Notes under the pieces: model-generated
What the model was told of the DNA's origin: nothing
The model's database searches: none
The model's input: only the letters and a program-made list of their open reading frames with translations
IMG/VR virus record: IMGVR_UViG_3300030098_002231
Location: 1 to 29,709 of that record
Reading direction: 5' to 3' (one strand)
Length of the DNA: 29,709 nt
DNA from: a virus
In this document: positions 1 to 7,479 of the stretch, one piece after another
Numbering within the stretch: the first letter of the stretch is position 1
Layout of the letters: each line of letters opens with the position of its first letter
Made by a program: the position numbers and the translations under genes

Positions 1-112
1 GTTTTGATTTTTTATATCCAAAACTAGCTAGGGGGGGGTTATAAGCTATGGGTATCTAAACTAGTTTACTGAACTTAAACTGGTTTTAGTTTGGGTTTTG
101 AAAAAAAATAAA
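1..112. other. Left-end non-coding region, candidate packaging (cos) site
   Basis: No gene is visible before the Mom-like gene. The stretch holds a run of eight G at 31-38, exceptional in such an AT-rich genome. It also has a short dyad GTTTTG (1-6) / CAAAAC (19-24), the palindrome AAACTAGTTT (58-67), and several loose copies of a TAAACTNGTTT-like element up to position 100. In HK97-like phages cos usually lies between the HNH nuclease gene and terS, which is this location if the two window ends join. The cos role is inferred from position only. Confidence 0.35.
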
Positions 113-742
113 ATGAGTATAAAAAATAAATATAAAGTAAAATCTATCTCTAAGCATTTATGTAAAGAGTGGTTATTATATAAGCATTATGCTAAGAGAA
201 TCCCTAGCATAAGCTATGCTTTTGGTTTGTTTAATAATGATTTAATAGGTATAATTACTATAGGTAAACCAGCCTCTAATTCATTATGTATTGGAGTTTG
301 TGGTGTAGAAAATTCTAAGTATGTATATGAGCTTAATAGATTATGTGTAAATGATAATTTAGAAAAAAATGTTTTGAGTTTTTTTGTTTCTCAATCTTTA
401 AAAAAATTAGATAATTTAATTTTAGTTAGTTATGCAGATACAAAAATGAATCATCATGGATATATTTATCAGGCTACCAACTGGATATATACAGGTAAAA
501 CAAAAGAAAGAACAGATATAGGATTAGCAAATAATAATCATAGTAGGCATTATAGTAAAAATTTAGATTATTCAAAAAACAGAAAATTTAGAAGTGCTAA
601 ACATAGGTATATATATTTTACAGGTAATAAAAAAAAATGGATTAAAGAATTAAATTACAAAATAGAAAACTATCCAAAAGGAGAAAATAAAAGATATGAC
701 TCCAGTTATAAACCTACAATACAAAAAGAGTTATTTTTATGA
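113..742 (+). CDS. Mom-like DNA adenine modification protein
   Basis: This resembles the Mom family of phage DNA-modification proteins, which have a GNAT-like fold and, in phage Mu, convert adenine to a carbamoylmethyl-adenine that blocks many restriction enzymes. Recognisable blocks are HYAKRIPSISYAFGLF (about residues 25-40), ELNRLCVND (73-81) and SYADT followed by HHGYIYQATNWIYTG (106-128); these are the conserved core I associate with this family. The C-terminal third is basic and could contact DNA. I chose the ATG at 113, which has an A-rich upstream stretch like most genes here; an in-frame TTG at 98 is possible but less likely. The stop overlaps the terS start (ATGA), so the gene is co-expressed with the packaging genes. 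Family assignment is fairly secure from motifs; the exact chemistry and target sequence are unknown. Confidence 0.8.
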   Translation: MSIKNKYKVKSISKHLCKEWLLYKHYAKRIPSISYAFGLFNNDLIGIITIGKPASNSLCIGVCGVENSKYVYELNRLCVNDNLEKNVLSFFVSQSLKKLDNLILVSYADTKMNHHGYIYQATNWIYTGKTKERTDIGLANNNHSRHYSKNLDYSKNRKFRSAKHRYIYFTGNKKKWIKELNYKIENYPKGENKRYDSSYKPTIQKELFL

Positions 743-1218
743 CAGGTAGAAAAAAAATACCAACAGAATTAAAAAAAGCTAGAGGCACTTTAAGAAAATC
801 TAGAGAGCTAGATAATCCTATGGAGGTAGAGAAGGTTTGTACTTTACCAGTATCTCCTGAGTGGCTTTCAGAAATTGGAAAGGAGCAGTATGATTTAGTA
901 GTAAATCAGCTTAATAATATAGGTATGCTTTATCAAGTGGATTTAAAATTGATAGAGGCCTATGCTAATAGCATGGCTTTACATATTGAAGCAGAGCAAG
1001 AGCTGAGGAGAGTAGGTAGGATAATGGTTTATAAAGATGATGAGGGAAGGCCTAAACATTCTCAGATAGTACCTATGCAAACTATCTCTAAACAAGCTCT
1101 AGACCAAGCTATAAAAATAGCTTCTCATTTTGGATTAACTCCCAGCAGTAGAACTAAAATTACATCTCCTCAAAAATTAGAAATTAAAGATAATGAATTT
1201 AACTTTTTTAATGATTAA
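739..1218 (+). CDS. terS: Terminase small subunit, P27 family
   Basis: The 159-residue protein fits the P27-type small terminase family, which recognises the packaging site and loads the large subunit on phage DNA. The N-terminus is basic (GRKKIPTELKKARGTLRKSRE) with the family's typical LK-x-x-x-GTLRK pattern. A helical middle follows, with P-x-WLSEIGKEQYDLVVNQLNNIG at about 39-62. The C-terminal part has ISKQALDQAIKIASHFGLTPSSR (about 116-138), the characteristic family ending. Its start overlaps the end of the Mom-like gene by four bases, and the large terminase follows after one tiny gene. The length is normal for the family. Confidence 0.9.
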   Translation: MTGRKKIPTELKKARGTLRKSRELDNPMEVEKVCTLPVSPEWLSEIGKEQYDLVVNQLNNIGMLYQVDLKLIEAYANSMALHIEAEQELRRVGRIMVYKDDEGRPKHSQIVPMQTISKQALDQAIKIASHFGLTPSSRTKITSPQKLEIKDNEFNFFND

Positions 1219-1220
1219 CT

Positions 1221-1358
1221 ATGGCTCATAAAAAAAATGTTTGGAAATATACTCCTAATAAAAGAAAAAAAAGAAAGGGCATCCATGCCAAAACCAAGCA
1301 GAGCAAGAATAAAAATTCTGAGGGATATAAAAAATCTTATAGAGGTCAGGGTAGATGA
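1221..1358 (+). CDS. Tiny lysine-rich protein between the terminase genes
   Basis: This 45-residue ORF begins two bases after the terS stop and ends inside the terL start in an ATGA overlap, so it fills an otherwise empty 136-base gap exactly. The product is very basic: KRKKRKGIHAKTKQSKNK in the middle and a KSYRGQGR tail. It has no membrane segment and no cysteine. The tight fit, good codon match to its neighbours and strong charge bias argue that it is a real gene. I recall similar short basic proteins in this position in other Bacteroidetes phages, but their role is not known to me; contact with DNA during packaging is only a guess. Confidence 0.7.
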   Translation: MAHKKNVWKYTPNKRKKRKGIHAKTKQSKNKNSEGYKKSYRGQGR

Positions 1359-2908
1359 AATATAAATACAACAAAAAAAAAGCAGAGAGAGCAGTCGCTT
1401 TTATAGAAAAGTATCTAACTCATACTAAGGGAGAGCTAGGGGGTAAACCATTTATACTAGAGGAGTTTCAAAAGGAGGAGATATTAAAACCACTATTCGG
1501 ATGGGTAGATGAGAGTGGTATGAGAAAATATAGAACTTGCTATATAGAAATACCTAGGAAAAATGGTAAGAGTAATCTCTGTGCTGCTATAGTTTTGTAT
1601 CAATTATTTTGCTCAGGAGAAATAGGTCAAGAAATTATTTCAGCAGCAGCTGATAGGTCTCAGGCGAGTATAGTATTTTCAATAGCTAAACAAATGGTAC
1701 TCCAAAATCCTGAACTAAATAAAAGAGCTAAGGTATTTAGAAACTCTATTACTATAGAGAGTACTGGCTCATTTTATAAAGCTATCTCCTCAGAGTCTAA
1801 TACTGCTCATGGTATGAATATAAGTACTCTAATTTTTGATGAGCTACATACTCAGAAATCTAATGATTTATGGGAGGTATGTACTACTGCTACTGGAGCT
1901 AGGAGGCAACCTCTTATCATGGCTATTACTACTGCTGGATATGATAAACAGAGTTTATGCTTTCAGATGTCTGAGTATGCTACAAAAGTAAGAGATGGAA
2001 TTATAAAAGATGATACTTTTTTACCAGTATTATATAGAGCAGATTTAGAGGATGATTGGAAGTCTGAGGAGGTATGGAAGAAAGCTAATCCAGCCTATGG
2101 TACTATTATTAAAAAGGATTATTTTCAACAGCAATTTAAAAAAGCTGAGATTACTCCTAGTTTTCAGAATACATTTAAGAGACTCCATTTAAATATATGG
2201 ACTGGCTCTGAGAGTTTATGGATTACTGATGAGGACTATATGATGTGTAATATCTCTCCTATTGACCCTATTAAATTAAAAGGGAGAGACTGCTTCGCTG
2301 GATTAGATTTAGCTAGTACTAGAGATATATCAGCTCTAGTATTAATCTTTCCTGATGATGATGATAATTTTGATATACTACCTTATTTTTTTGTACCTGA
2401 GGATAAGGTAAATACTCAGGGGGTAGGAGATGGAGTGGATTATCTTAGCTGGGTAGATGAAAAATATATAATATCTACTGAGGGTAATGTACAAGATTAT
2501 AATTTTATAGAGGCTAAATTTAAAGAACTAGCAGAGGATTATAATATAATTTCTTGTGCTTTTGATAGGTGGAACTCATCTCAGATAGTAGTAAACTTAA
2601 TTAATGATGGAGCTAAAATGAATCCTATAGGTATGGGGTTTGTAAGTTTATCAGCTCCTACTAAACTCCTAGAAAAATTAGTCTTATCTAAACAGATTAA
2701 TCATGGAGGCAATCCAGTACTGAGATGGATGTTTAATAATGTACAATTAAAAGAAGACCCAGCTGGAAATATAAAACCTGATAAGTCAAAAAGTACTAAT
2801 AAAATAGATGGAGTGATAGCTCTTATATGTGCCTTAGCTGAATATCTTAACTCAATAGAGGGAGATAATCAATCAATTTATGAAGGTAGAGGCCTAGTAT
2901 TTATATAG
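1355..2908 (+). CDS. terL: Terminase large subunit (ATPase and nuclease)
   Basis: This is the packaging motor and DNA-cutting nuclease, 517 residues, of the HK97/Terminase_1 type. The ATPase domain has Walker A PRKNGKS (67-73), Walker B TLIFDELH (158-165, E163 catalytic) and coupling motif TTAG (192-195). The C-terminal RNase-H-like nuclease has acidic residues at GLDLAST (D318), CAFDRW (D404) and NKIDGVIAL (D485). Length and motif spacing are normal, so it appears intact. The start overlaps the tiny basic gene by four bases. An HNH nuclease gene near the other window end (29240-29584) is the usual partner of this terminase type for cos cleavage. Confidence 0.95.
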   Translation: MKYKYNKKKAERAVAFIEKYLTHTKGELGGKPFILEEFQKEEILKPLFGWVDESGMRKYRTCYIEIPRKNGKSNLCAAIVLYQLFCSGEIGQEIISAAADRSQASIVFSIAKQMVLQNPELNKRAKVFRNSITIESTGSFYKAISSESNTAHGMNISTLIFDELHTQKSNDLWEVCTTATGARRQPLIMAITTAGYDKQSLCFQMSEYATKVRDGIIKDDTFLPVLYRADLEDDWKSEEVWKKANPAYGTIIKKDYFQQQFKKAEITPSFQNTFKRLHLNIWTGSESLWITDEDYMMCNISPIDPIKLKGRDCFAGLDLASTRDISALVLIFPDDDDNFDILPYFFVPEDKVNTQGVGDGVDYLSWVDEKYIISTEGNVQDYNFIEAKFKELAEDYNIISCAFDRWNSSQIVVNLINDGAKMNPIGMGFVSLSAPTKLLEKLVLSKQINHGGNPVLRWMFNNVQLKEDPAGNIKPDKSKSTNKIDGVIALICALAEYLNSIEGDNQSIYEGRGLVFI

Positions 2909-3020
2909 ATTTTTCCTATAAAATACCTAAAAAGCAAAAAATTTTAAAAAAAAATTAAAAAAATTAACAGAGGTAGAACTATTTATTTTTACTTTTAAGG
3001 CATATTTTAGGTCAAAAAAC

Positions 3021-3051
3021 TTGCGAGAACCAATTATTTAAAATATATTTA
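3021..3051 (+). promoter_or_regulatory. Bacteroidetes-type promoter for the accessory gene
   Basis: TTG at 3021-3023 is followed after 20 bases by TATATTTA at 3044-3051, one base from the Bacteroidetes -7 element TAnnTTTG, with the usual spacing from the -33 TTG. Transcription would start near 3056-3060 and give a leader of about 75 bases before the ATG at 3134. The 225-base gap between terL and this gene is the largest in the window, which fits a separately controlled insertion. Confidence 0.5.
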
Positions 3052-3133
3052 CATTATAATTAACGACAAGGTTAATAAAAAAGATTGAGAAATTAACCAA
3101 GTCACAAACTAAAAATTTAAAAACAAATATAAA

Positions 3134-4387
3134 ATGAACAATACAAAAAACACTAAAATCACAATTGGAGAGGATGCAACAAGAGAAAGATTTGAGAAAG
3201 GGAAATCATATTTCGTTGCTAATTTTCCAAAGAAAGGAGATAGAGCAACTCTTGAAACTATGAAGACTGCACAACAAAGAGATGAATTTTTAGAATGGAG
3301 AAAAGAAGAAGAAGCACTGATACATGATACATCTACTTACCCATGTTTCGTTCAAATAGGTGCAGACAAATATGTGTATCATTCAGTTCATGCATCTCAA
3401 ATCATGTTTGCAGACTACTTTGATTGTCCCATAGTTGCTTATAAACTTGAAAGATATGGACATATCACACTTTCAGAATTAATTCACTTTTTCATCACAT
3501 GTGTCTCACAAACAGACACAAGCACTCCAACTGAATTTGAAATATATGAAGCATGTGAAATTCAGTCAAACAGAATGATAGAGGGTGCATTGAAAAGAAA
3601 CATCAAGGTTCTTAAGGAAATGAAGAAATCTTGTGTTGAATACTATGACCAATGGAAGAATTTTGAAATGAAGCAGTTAGATGTAAAAGATTTTTCATTA
3701 GGAGGTTCAAATTATAACAATGTTGAATTGCACCAATTAGGAGCAGATAACGGAGAACAAAAGGAATGTGAAAACTCATTGAGAAGAACTGCACAGAATT
3801 TGTCAAGTGCAATGATGGGTTCAGGATTGATGTCTGCATTAGACACAACAACAGACAGAGAAACATCTGAATGGTTTGAAAAAAGTGAGAAAATAATCAA
3901 TGACTTAAGAAATTCAAATGAACCATTAGAGGTGGAGATGGGAGAACTTATTGTTGATTCTTTTATACTATGGAAGATGTTATTGTCAGACATGACCAAA
4001 ATCAATTCACAGATAGAGAAAAGAAAAACATTCGCAGTTCCATGTCCAAAAGAAATCAAACAGGAAAAAATGAAAAACACAATAAATAACTTTTATGGTT
4101 TCAAAGGTTCATTGGAAGTTCTTTCAGAAGATTGGAAGAAAGATGCACCAAGAGTTCTTGATGCAGGATGGTGTGGAGTTGTGATAACAAGCAGAGAAAT
4201 TGCAGAAGAAATCAACAGAGATTGTGGTCAATCATTAAGACAAGACAACGCACAAGGAGGATGGATTCTTTGGTCTGATTCTACAAATGATTCTTTCACA
4301 AAGTTTGAAGGCAAGGTTCATGACATAGTGAGCAAATGGAGTGATAAGTTTTCAGGACATGTAAGAGTAGTTGCAAGACAATTATAA
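3134..4387 (+). CDS. Accessory protein of unknown function, moron-like
   Basis: I do not recognise this 417-residue protein. It has no signal peptide or membrane segment and looks soluble. The middle (about 130-300) is mostly helical and rich in Lys/Glu. Isolated cysteines occur at positions such as CPIVAY, CVSQ, EACEIQ and WCGVVI. The last 80 residues (from GWCGVV to HVRVVARQL) look like a separate mixed alpha/beta domain. Codon use differs from the flanking phage genes: Thr ACA, Ser TCA and Ala GCA dominate and Ile ATC is frequent, whereas neighbours favour ACT, TCT, GCT and ATA. It has its own promoter-like site and is followed by a hairpin. This is the pattern of a moron, an independently transcribed late arrival, here between terL and portal. 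Such genes often affect host fitness or phage competition; nothing in the sequence shows which. Confidence 0.85.
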   Translation: MNNTKNTKITIGEDATRERFEKGKSYFVANFPKKGDRATLETMKTAQQRDEFLEWRKEEEALIHDTSTYPCFVQIGADKYVYHSVHASQIMFADYFDCPIVAYKLERYGHITLSELIHFFITCVSQTDTSTPTEFEIYEACEIQSNRMIEGALKRNIKVLKEMKKSCVEYYDQWKNFEMKQLDVKDFSLGGSNYNNVELHQLGADNGEQKECENSLRRTAQNLSSAMMGSGLMSALDTTTDRETSEWFEKSEKIINDLRNSNEPLEVEMGELIVDSFILWKMLLSDMTKINSQIEKRKTFAVPCPKEIKQEKMKNTINNFYGFKGSLEVLSEDWKKDAPRVLDAGWCGVVITSREIAEEINRDCGQSLRQDNAQGGWILWSDSTNDSFTKFEGKVHDIVSKWSDKFSGHVRVVARQL

Positions 4388-4400
4388 ATAAATAATAACA

Positions 4401-4419
4401 GGGGGGTGAGATTCCCCCC
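4401..4419 (+). terminator. G6/C6 hairpin after the accessory gene
   Basis: GGGGGG (4401-4406) and CCCCCC (4414-4419) form a perfect stem with a 7-base loop, 14 bases after the stop codon. It lacks a T tract (ATTAAAAAAG follows), so it may be a weak terminator, an mRNA 3' end stabiliser, or a partial roadblock. The position suggests it closes the accessory transcript. Confidence 0.5.
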
Positions 4420-4436
4420 ATTAAAAAAGAAATAAA

Positions 4437-4655
4437 ATGAAAATATATATCGTAAGAAATAAAGTTAATATATATCCTTTTGAAGACATTAAAAAGGGAT
4501 TTACAAATAGAAAAAATGCTGTAAGTTTTATGAGTAAAGTCAATAGGGATATTAAAAATAATTTAGAAACATATAAAAAGGGATGTATAATTTTAGAGAC
4601 TAAAGATTTTCCTATAAGTAGAAAAGGTTTAATTAATGCAATAAATTATATATAA
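4437..4655 (+). CDS. Hypothetical protein, 72 residues
   Basis: Family not recognised. It is a small soluble basic protein beginning MKIYIVRNKVNIYPFEDIKKGF, which reads as a short beta strand followed by a helix-rich, lysine-rich middle. It has no membrane segment or motif. The start has the A-rich upstream context of this genome (GAAATAAAATG). The TAA stop shares its last base with the next ATG (TAATG), so the three small genes up to 5099 are translationally linked. Codon use matches the phage backbone (ATA, AGA, TTA), unlike the gene just upstream. Confidence 0.6.
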   Translation: MKIYIVRNKVNIYPFEDIKKGFTNRKNAVSFMSKVNRDIKNNLETYKKGCIILETKDFPISRKGLINAINYI

Positions 4656-4840
4656 TGGATTATCAAAAATTTAGATTTTGTATGACTTGTCAAAGACAAG
4701 CTCTAATAAAAGAAAAAAGATGTGCCTTCTGTGAGGGGGATTTTATTTTAGATAGTCCTAAACCTGATAGATATTTGGCTAATATAACGGAGTATAATAA
4801 ACAAAAAAAACAGAAACAAGATGAATTATTACAACATTAA
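4655..4840 (+). CDS. Small zinc-ribbon-like protein
   Basis: A 61-residue protein with two CxxC knuckles, C9-M-T-C12 and C23-A-F-C26, separated by ten residues: the layout of a treble-clef or zinc-ribbon fold. The C-terminal half is charged (NKQKKQKQDELLQH) and probably helical. The start overlaps the previous stop (TAATG) and the end overlaps the next gene by 20 bases. Zinc binding is a motif-based prediction; a DNA, RNA or protein target cannot be told from sequence. Confidence 0.65.
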   Translation: MDYQKFRFCMTCQRQALIKEKRCAFCEGDFILDSPKPDRYLANITEYNKQKKQKQDELLQH

Positions 4841-5099
4841 AAAACTTATTAAAGGATATAAGGTTTGTCCTGAGTTAAAAAGTAAAACACTTATAGCAAT
4901 ACCTGAGAAAAAAGTAAAGAGTATTTATGGTTTTACAAATACCATTATAACCTATAATAAACAAAAAATGAGTATTACTCGCAATACTCCCCTATTACAT
5001 AGAGACCAGTTTAGGGATAAATTTAATAGAGGTACTTTTTATACTTTATTATATTATGAATGGTTACCAAATAAAAACCAAATGGAGTTAGGATTATAA
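4821..5099 (+). CDS. Hypothetical protein, 92 residues
   Basis: Not recognised. The protein is soluble and basic, with a beta-rich middle (SKTLIAIPEKKVKSIYGF, NTIITYN) and an aromatic C-terminal part (FYTLLYYEWLPNKN). It is the last gene of the three-gene set after the accessory gene: it overlaps the zinc-ribbon gene by 20 bases, and a strong terminator follows 29 bases after its stop. The set therefore sits at the end of a transcript that does not read into the portal gene. Confidence 0.6.
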   Translation: MNYYNIKKLIKGYKVCPELKSKTLIAIPEKKVKSIYGFTNTIITYNKQKMSITRNTPLLHRDQFRDKFNRGTFYTLLYYEWLPNKNQMELGL

Positions 5100-5127
5100 T
5101 ACAAATACTATACCAAAATAAGAAAAT

Positions 5128-5155
5128 AAGGGGGAGGGGAATCCCCCTTTTTTTT
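5128..5155 (+). terminator. Intrinsic terminator before the portal gene
   Basis: Stem AAGGGGGA (5128-5135) pairs with TCCCCCTT (5142-5149) around a 6-base loop (GGGGAA), and a run of eight T spans 5148-5155. This is a textbook intrinsic terminator and separates the packaging/accessory block from the head genes. Confidence 0.85.
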
Positions 5156-5157
5156 GT

Positions 5158-5165
5158 TATATTTG
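5158..5165 (+). promoter_or_regulatory. Possible promoter -7 element for the head operon
   Basis: TATATTTG exactly matches the Bacteroidetes -7 element TAnnTTTG and lies directly after the terminator, 36 bases before the portal start codon. No TTG is found 19-21 bases upstream, and the element is expected by chance many times in such AT-rich DNA. The call rests mainly on position: after a terminator, the head genes need a promoter or an antitermination mechanism. Confidence 0.3.
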
Positions 5166-5200
5166 TATGGTTATTTGTAATATATCTATAATAATATATT

Positions 5201-6388
5201 TTGGGATTACTAGATTTTTTTAAAAAAGAAAAAAGAGGTTCAAATTTTTTATCATCTGCTAACTTATACGGAAATAATTCAGGAGTAGGAGTTAGTGAAA
5301 AATCCTCTATAGGATTGACTGCTGTTTGGGCTTCAGTTAGATTACTATCTGAGACTATAGCATCTCTACCTCTCAATTTATATAGAATGGATAATAAAGG
5401 GTCTAAATTTATAGATTTTAAATCTCCTTTAAATACTTTAATGTCTACCTCTCCTAGTCCTAATTATACTACTTATAATTTTATAGAGACTATGATGAGC
5501 AATCTTTTGCTGTGGGGGAATGCTTATGCTTTTATTAAAAGGAATGGAGGAGCTAGACCAGTAGAGTTACAAATCTTAAGTCCTGAGTATGTAGAGCCTT
5601 TTAAATCTGAGGAGGATGGATTAGTCTATTATAAAATAAAAGACTCAAATATATTATCAGATAGAGAGGTGATTCATATAGTGGGCTTTAGCTATGATGG
5701 AGTATTAGGTAAATCTCCTATTAAAGCCTGTCAGGAAGCTCTTGGTATAGGTATGGCTTCTCAAGAATTTGGAGCTAATTTTTTTGGTAGAGGAGCTAAT
5801 CTATCAGGAGTATTAGAGCATCCATCTAGATTATCAGATGATGCAGCTAATAGACTTAGACAAAGTTTTAGCAATAGATTTGCTGGTATTAAAAACTCAC
5901 ATCAAACAGCAGTACTTGAGGAGGGAGTAAAATTTAAAGCTATAGGGATGCCTTTATCAGATGCTCAATTTATAGAGACTCGGAGATTTAGTGTTGAGGA
6001 GGTAGCTCGTATCTTTAGAGTGCCTAATCATTTAATAAATGACCTAACTCGGAGTACTTACTCTAATATAGAACAACAGTCTTTAGAGTTTGCAAAATAT
6101 AGTCTTACTCCATATTTAGTAAACTGGGAGCAAGAACTAAACAGAAAATTATTAGCTAGTAGAGAAATATCTACTCACTTCTTTAAATTCCAAACCAAGG
6201 AACTACTGAGGTCTGATGCTAATAGTAGAGCTGATTACTATCGTAAACTATTTGAGGTAGGAGCTTTATCTCCTAATGAGATTAGAAATATGGAGGATAT
6301 GAATACTCTAGGAGCAGAAGGGGATGAGCATTATGTACCTTTAAACTTAGGACAGGTAGGAGATAATAATACTGATGATGAAGGATAA
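5201..6388 (+). CDS. Portal protein
   Basis: The HK97-type portal forms the dodecameric ring through which DNA enters the head. The 395 residues match the family length. Typical features are the MGLLDFFKK start, SIGLTAVWASVRLLSETIASLPLNLY (about 36-61), NLLLWGNAYAFIKRNGGARPVELQIL, and DLTRSTYSNIEQQSLEFAKYSLTPYLVNWEQELNRKLL near residues 285-320. The start is a TTG codon; I accept it because MGLLDFF is the usual portal N-terminus and no better in-frame ATG exists upstream. It follows a terminator and a possible promoter, and its end overlaps the kinase/protease gene by 14 bases. Confidence 0.93.
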   Translation: MGLLDFFKKEKRGSNFLSSANLYGNNSGVGVSEKSSIGLTAVWASVRLLSETIASLPLNLYRMDNKGSKFIDFKSPLNTLMSTSPSPNYTTYNFIETMMSNLLLWGNAYAFIKRNGGARPVELQILSPEYVEPFKSEEDGLVYYKIKDSNILSDREVIHIVGFSYDGVLGKSPIKACQEALGIGMASQEFGANFFGRGANLSGVLEHPSRLSDDAANRLRQSFSNRFAGIKNSHQTAVLEEGVKFKAIGMPLSDAQFIETRRFSVEEVARIFRVPNHLINDLTRSTYSNIEQQSLEFAKYSLTPYLVNWEQELNRKLLASREISTHFFKFQTKELLRSDANSRADYYRKLFEVGALSPNEIRNMEDMNTLGAEGDEHYVPLNLGQVGDNNTDDEG

Positions 6389-7478
6389 TAAAATATATTT
6401 AGTATTAGGTAGCTCCTGTAGTGGTAAGTCTACTTATGTGAGGAGTAATGCAGATAGTAATGATATAGTATTTGATTTTGATACGATACATCAAGCTATA
6501 ACTATTAATAAATCTCATATACATTTAAATCATATAAAAGATTATGTATTTGAAATAAGGAGAACTATATACAATAAATTAAAAGAGGATAAAAATATAA
6601 CAGCTTGGATTATTAATAGTACTCCATATAGAGAAAATAGGCAAAAAATAGTAGATGAGCTAGGAGCTGAAATAATATATTTAAAAAGGAGTAAAGATAG
6701 CTGTATAGAAATTGCAAAAAATGAAAGACCCGAGGAGTGGGTAGAATATATAGAAAATTATCATAAAAATTTTGAGGACTTTGAGGACTCAGAAAATGTA
6801 AAAGTAATAAACATGGATAAAGAAAATATAAATCATAGAAATAAAATTAACATAGAAGGCTTAGAGAGAAGAAACTTTAATAATTCTGAAATAAGAGTCT
6901 CTAATGCAGAGAGTAGAGAGGTGGTAGGTTATGCCTCTGTATTTACTGATGCAGAAGGTAATACGGCTTTATCTGAAAATCTAGGAGGATTTAGAGAAAA
7001 AATATCTCCTAATGCTTTTGATTCTGTATTAAAAGATGATGTACGAGCTTTATTTAATCATGACCCTAATTATATACTAGGTAGAACTACCTCAGGAACT
7101 CTATCTCTATCAGTAGATGAGAGAGGATTAAAATATAATTTTACTGCTCCTGATACTAGTTATGGTAGAGATTTGATGGTAAGTCTAGAGAGAGGAGATG
7201 TTTCTCAATCATCTTTTGGATTTATAGTAGAGAGTGATAGCTGGGAGGAGGATTCCGAAGGTAGAACTATTAGAACTATTGAAAAGGTAGGGAGATTATT
7301 AGATGTATCTCCAGTAACTTATCCAGCTTATCCTGATGCTGAGGCTGGTAAGAGGAGCTTTTTAAATTACAGAACTGAAAAAGAAAAAGAAGAAAACAAG
7401 AAACAGGAACAATACCAAATTAAGAGGAAACTATTAGAATTAAAAACTAAATTATTAAAACTTAAAAAAGATTATTAA
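6375..7478 (+). CDS. P-loop kinase-like domain fused to HK97-type prohead protease
   Basis: Two domains lie in one 367-residue chain. Residues 1-135 form a P-loop NTPase of the nucleotide/polynucleotide-kinase type: Walker A GSSCSGKST (12-20), a DFDTIH acidic motif (34-39) and NSTPYRENRQKIVDELGAEIIYL (81-103). Residues 165-330 form the S78/U35 prohead protease that cleaves capsid scaffold: GYASVF (185-190), FNHD with His229, GDVSQSSFGF with Ser280, and VSPVTYPAYPDA (311-322). The C-terminus is a charged coil. It lies between portal and capsid as expected. An in-frame ATG at 6813 (residue 147) could yield the protease alone. The protease assignment is secure; the substrate of the kinase-like domain is unknown. 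Confidence 0.88.
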   Translation: MMKDNKIYLVLGSSCSGKSTYVRSNADSNDIVFDFDTIHQAITINKSHIHLNHIKDYVFEIRRTIYNKLKEDKNITAWIINSTPYRENRQKIVDELGAEIIYLKRSKDSCIEIAKNERPEEWVEYIENYHKNFEDFEDSENVKVINMDKENINHRNKINIEGLERRNFNNSEIRVSNAESREVVGYASVFTDAEGNTALSENLGGFREKISPNAFDSVLKDDVRALFNHDPNYILGRTTSGTLSLSVDERGLKYNFTAPDTSYGRDLMVSLERGDVSQSSFGFIVESDSWEEDSEGRTIRTIEKVGRLLDVSPVTYPAYPDAEAGKRSFLNYRTEKEKEENKKQEQYQIKRKLLELKTKLLKLKKDY

Positions 7479-7479
7479 A

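Noticed and set aside
98-112. TTG start five codons upstream for the Mom-like gene
   Set aside because: It lacks the A-rich leader seen at most starts, while the ATG at 113 has one.
3612-4080. Minus-strand open frames of 84 and 122 codons opposite the accessory gene
   Set aside because: They lie wholly antisense to a better plus-strand gene with its own promoter, and no minus-strand gene exists elsewhere in the window.
5023-5376. Minus-strand open frame of 117 codons across the portal start
   Set aside because: It crosses a strong plus-strand terminator and the portal N-terminus, and its product looks like chance hydrophobic sequence.
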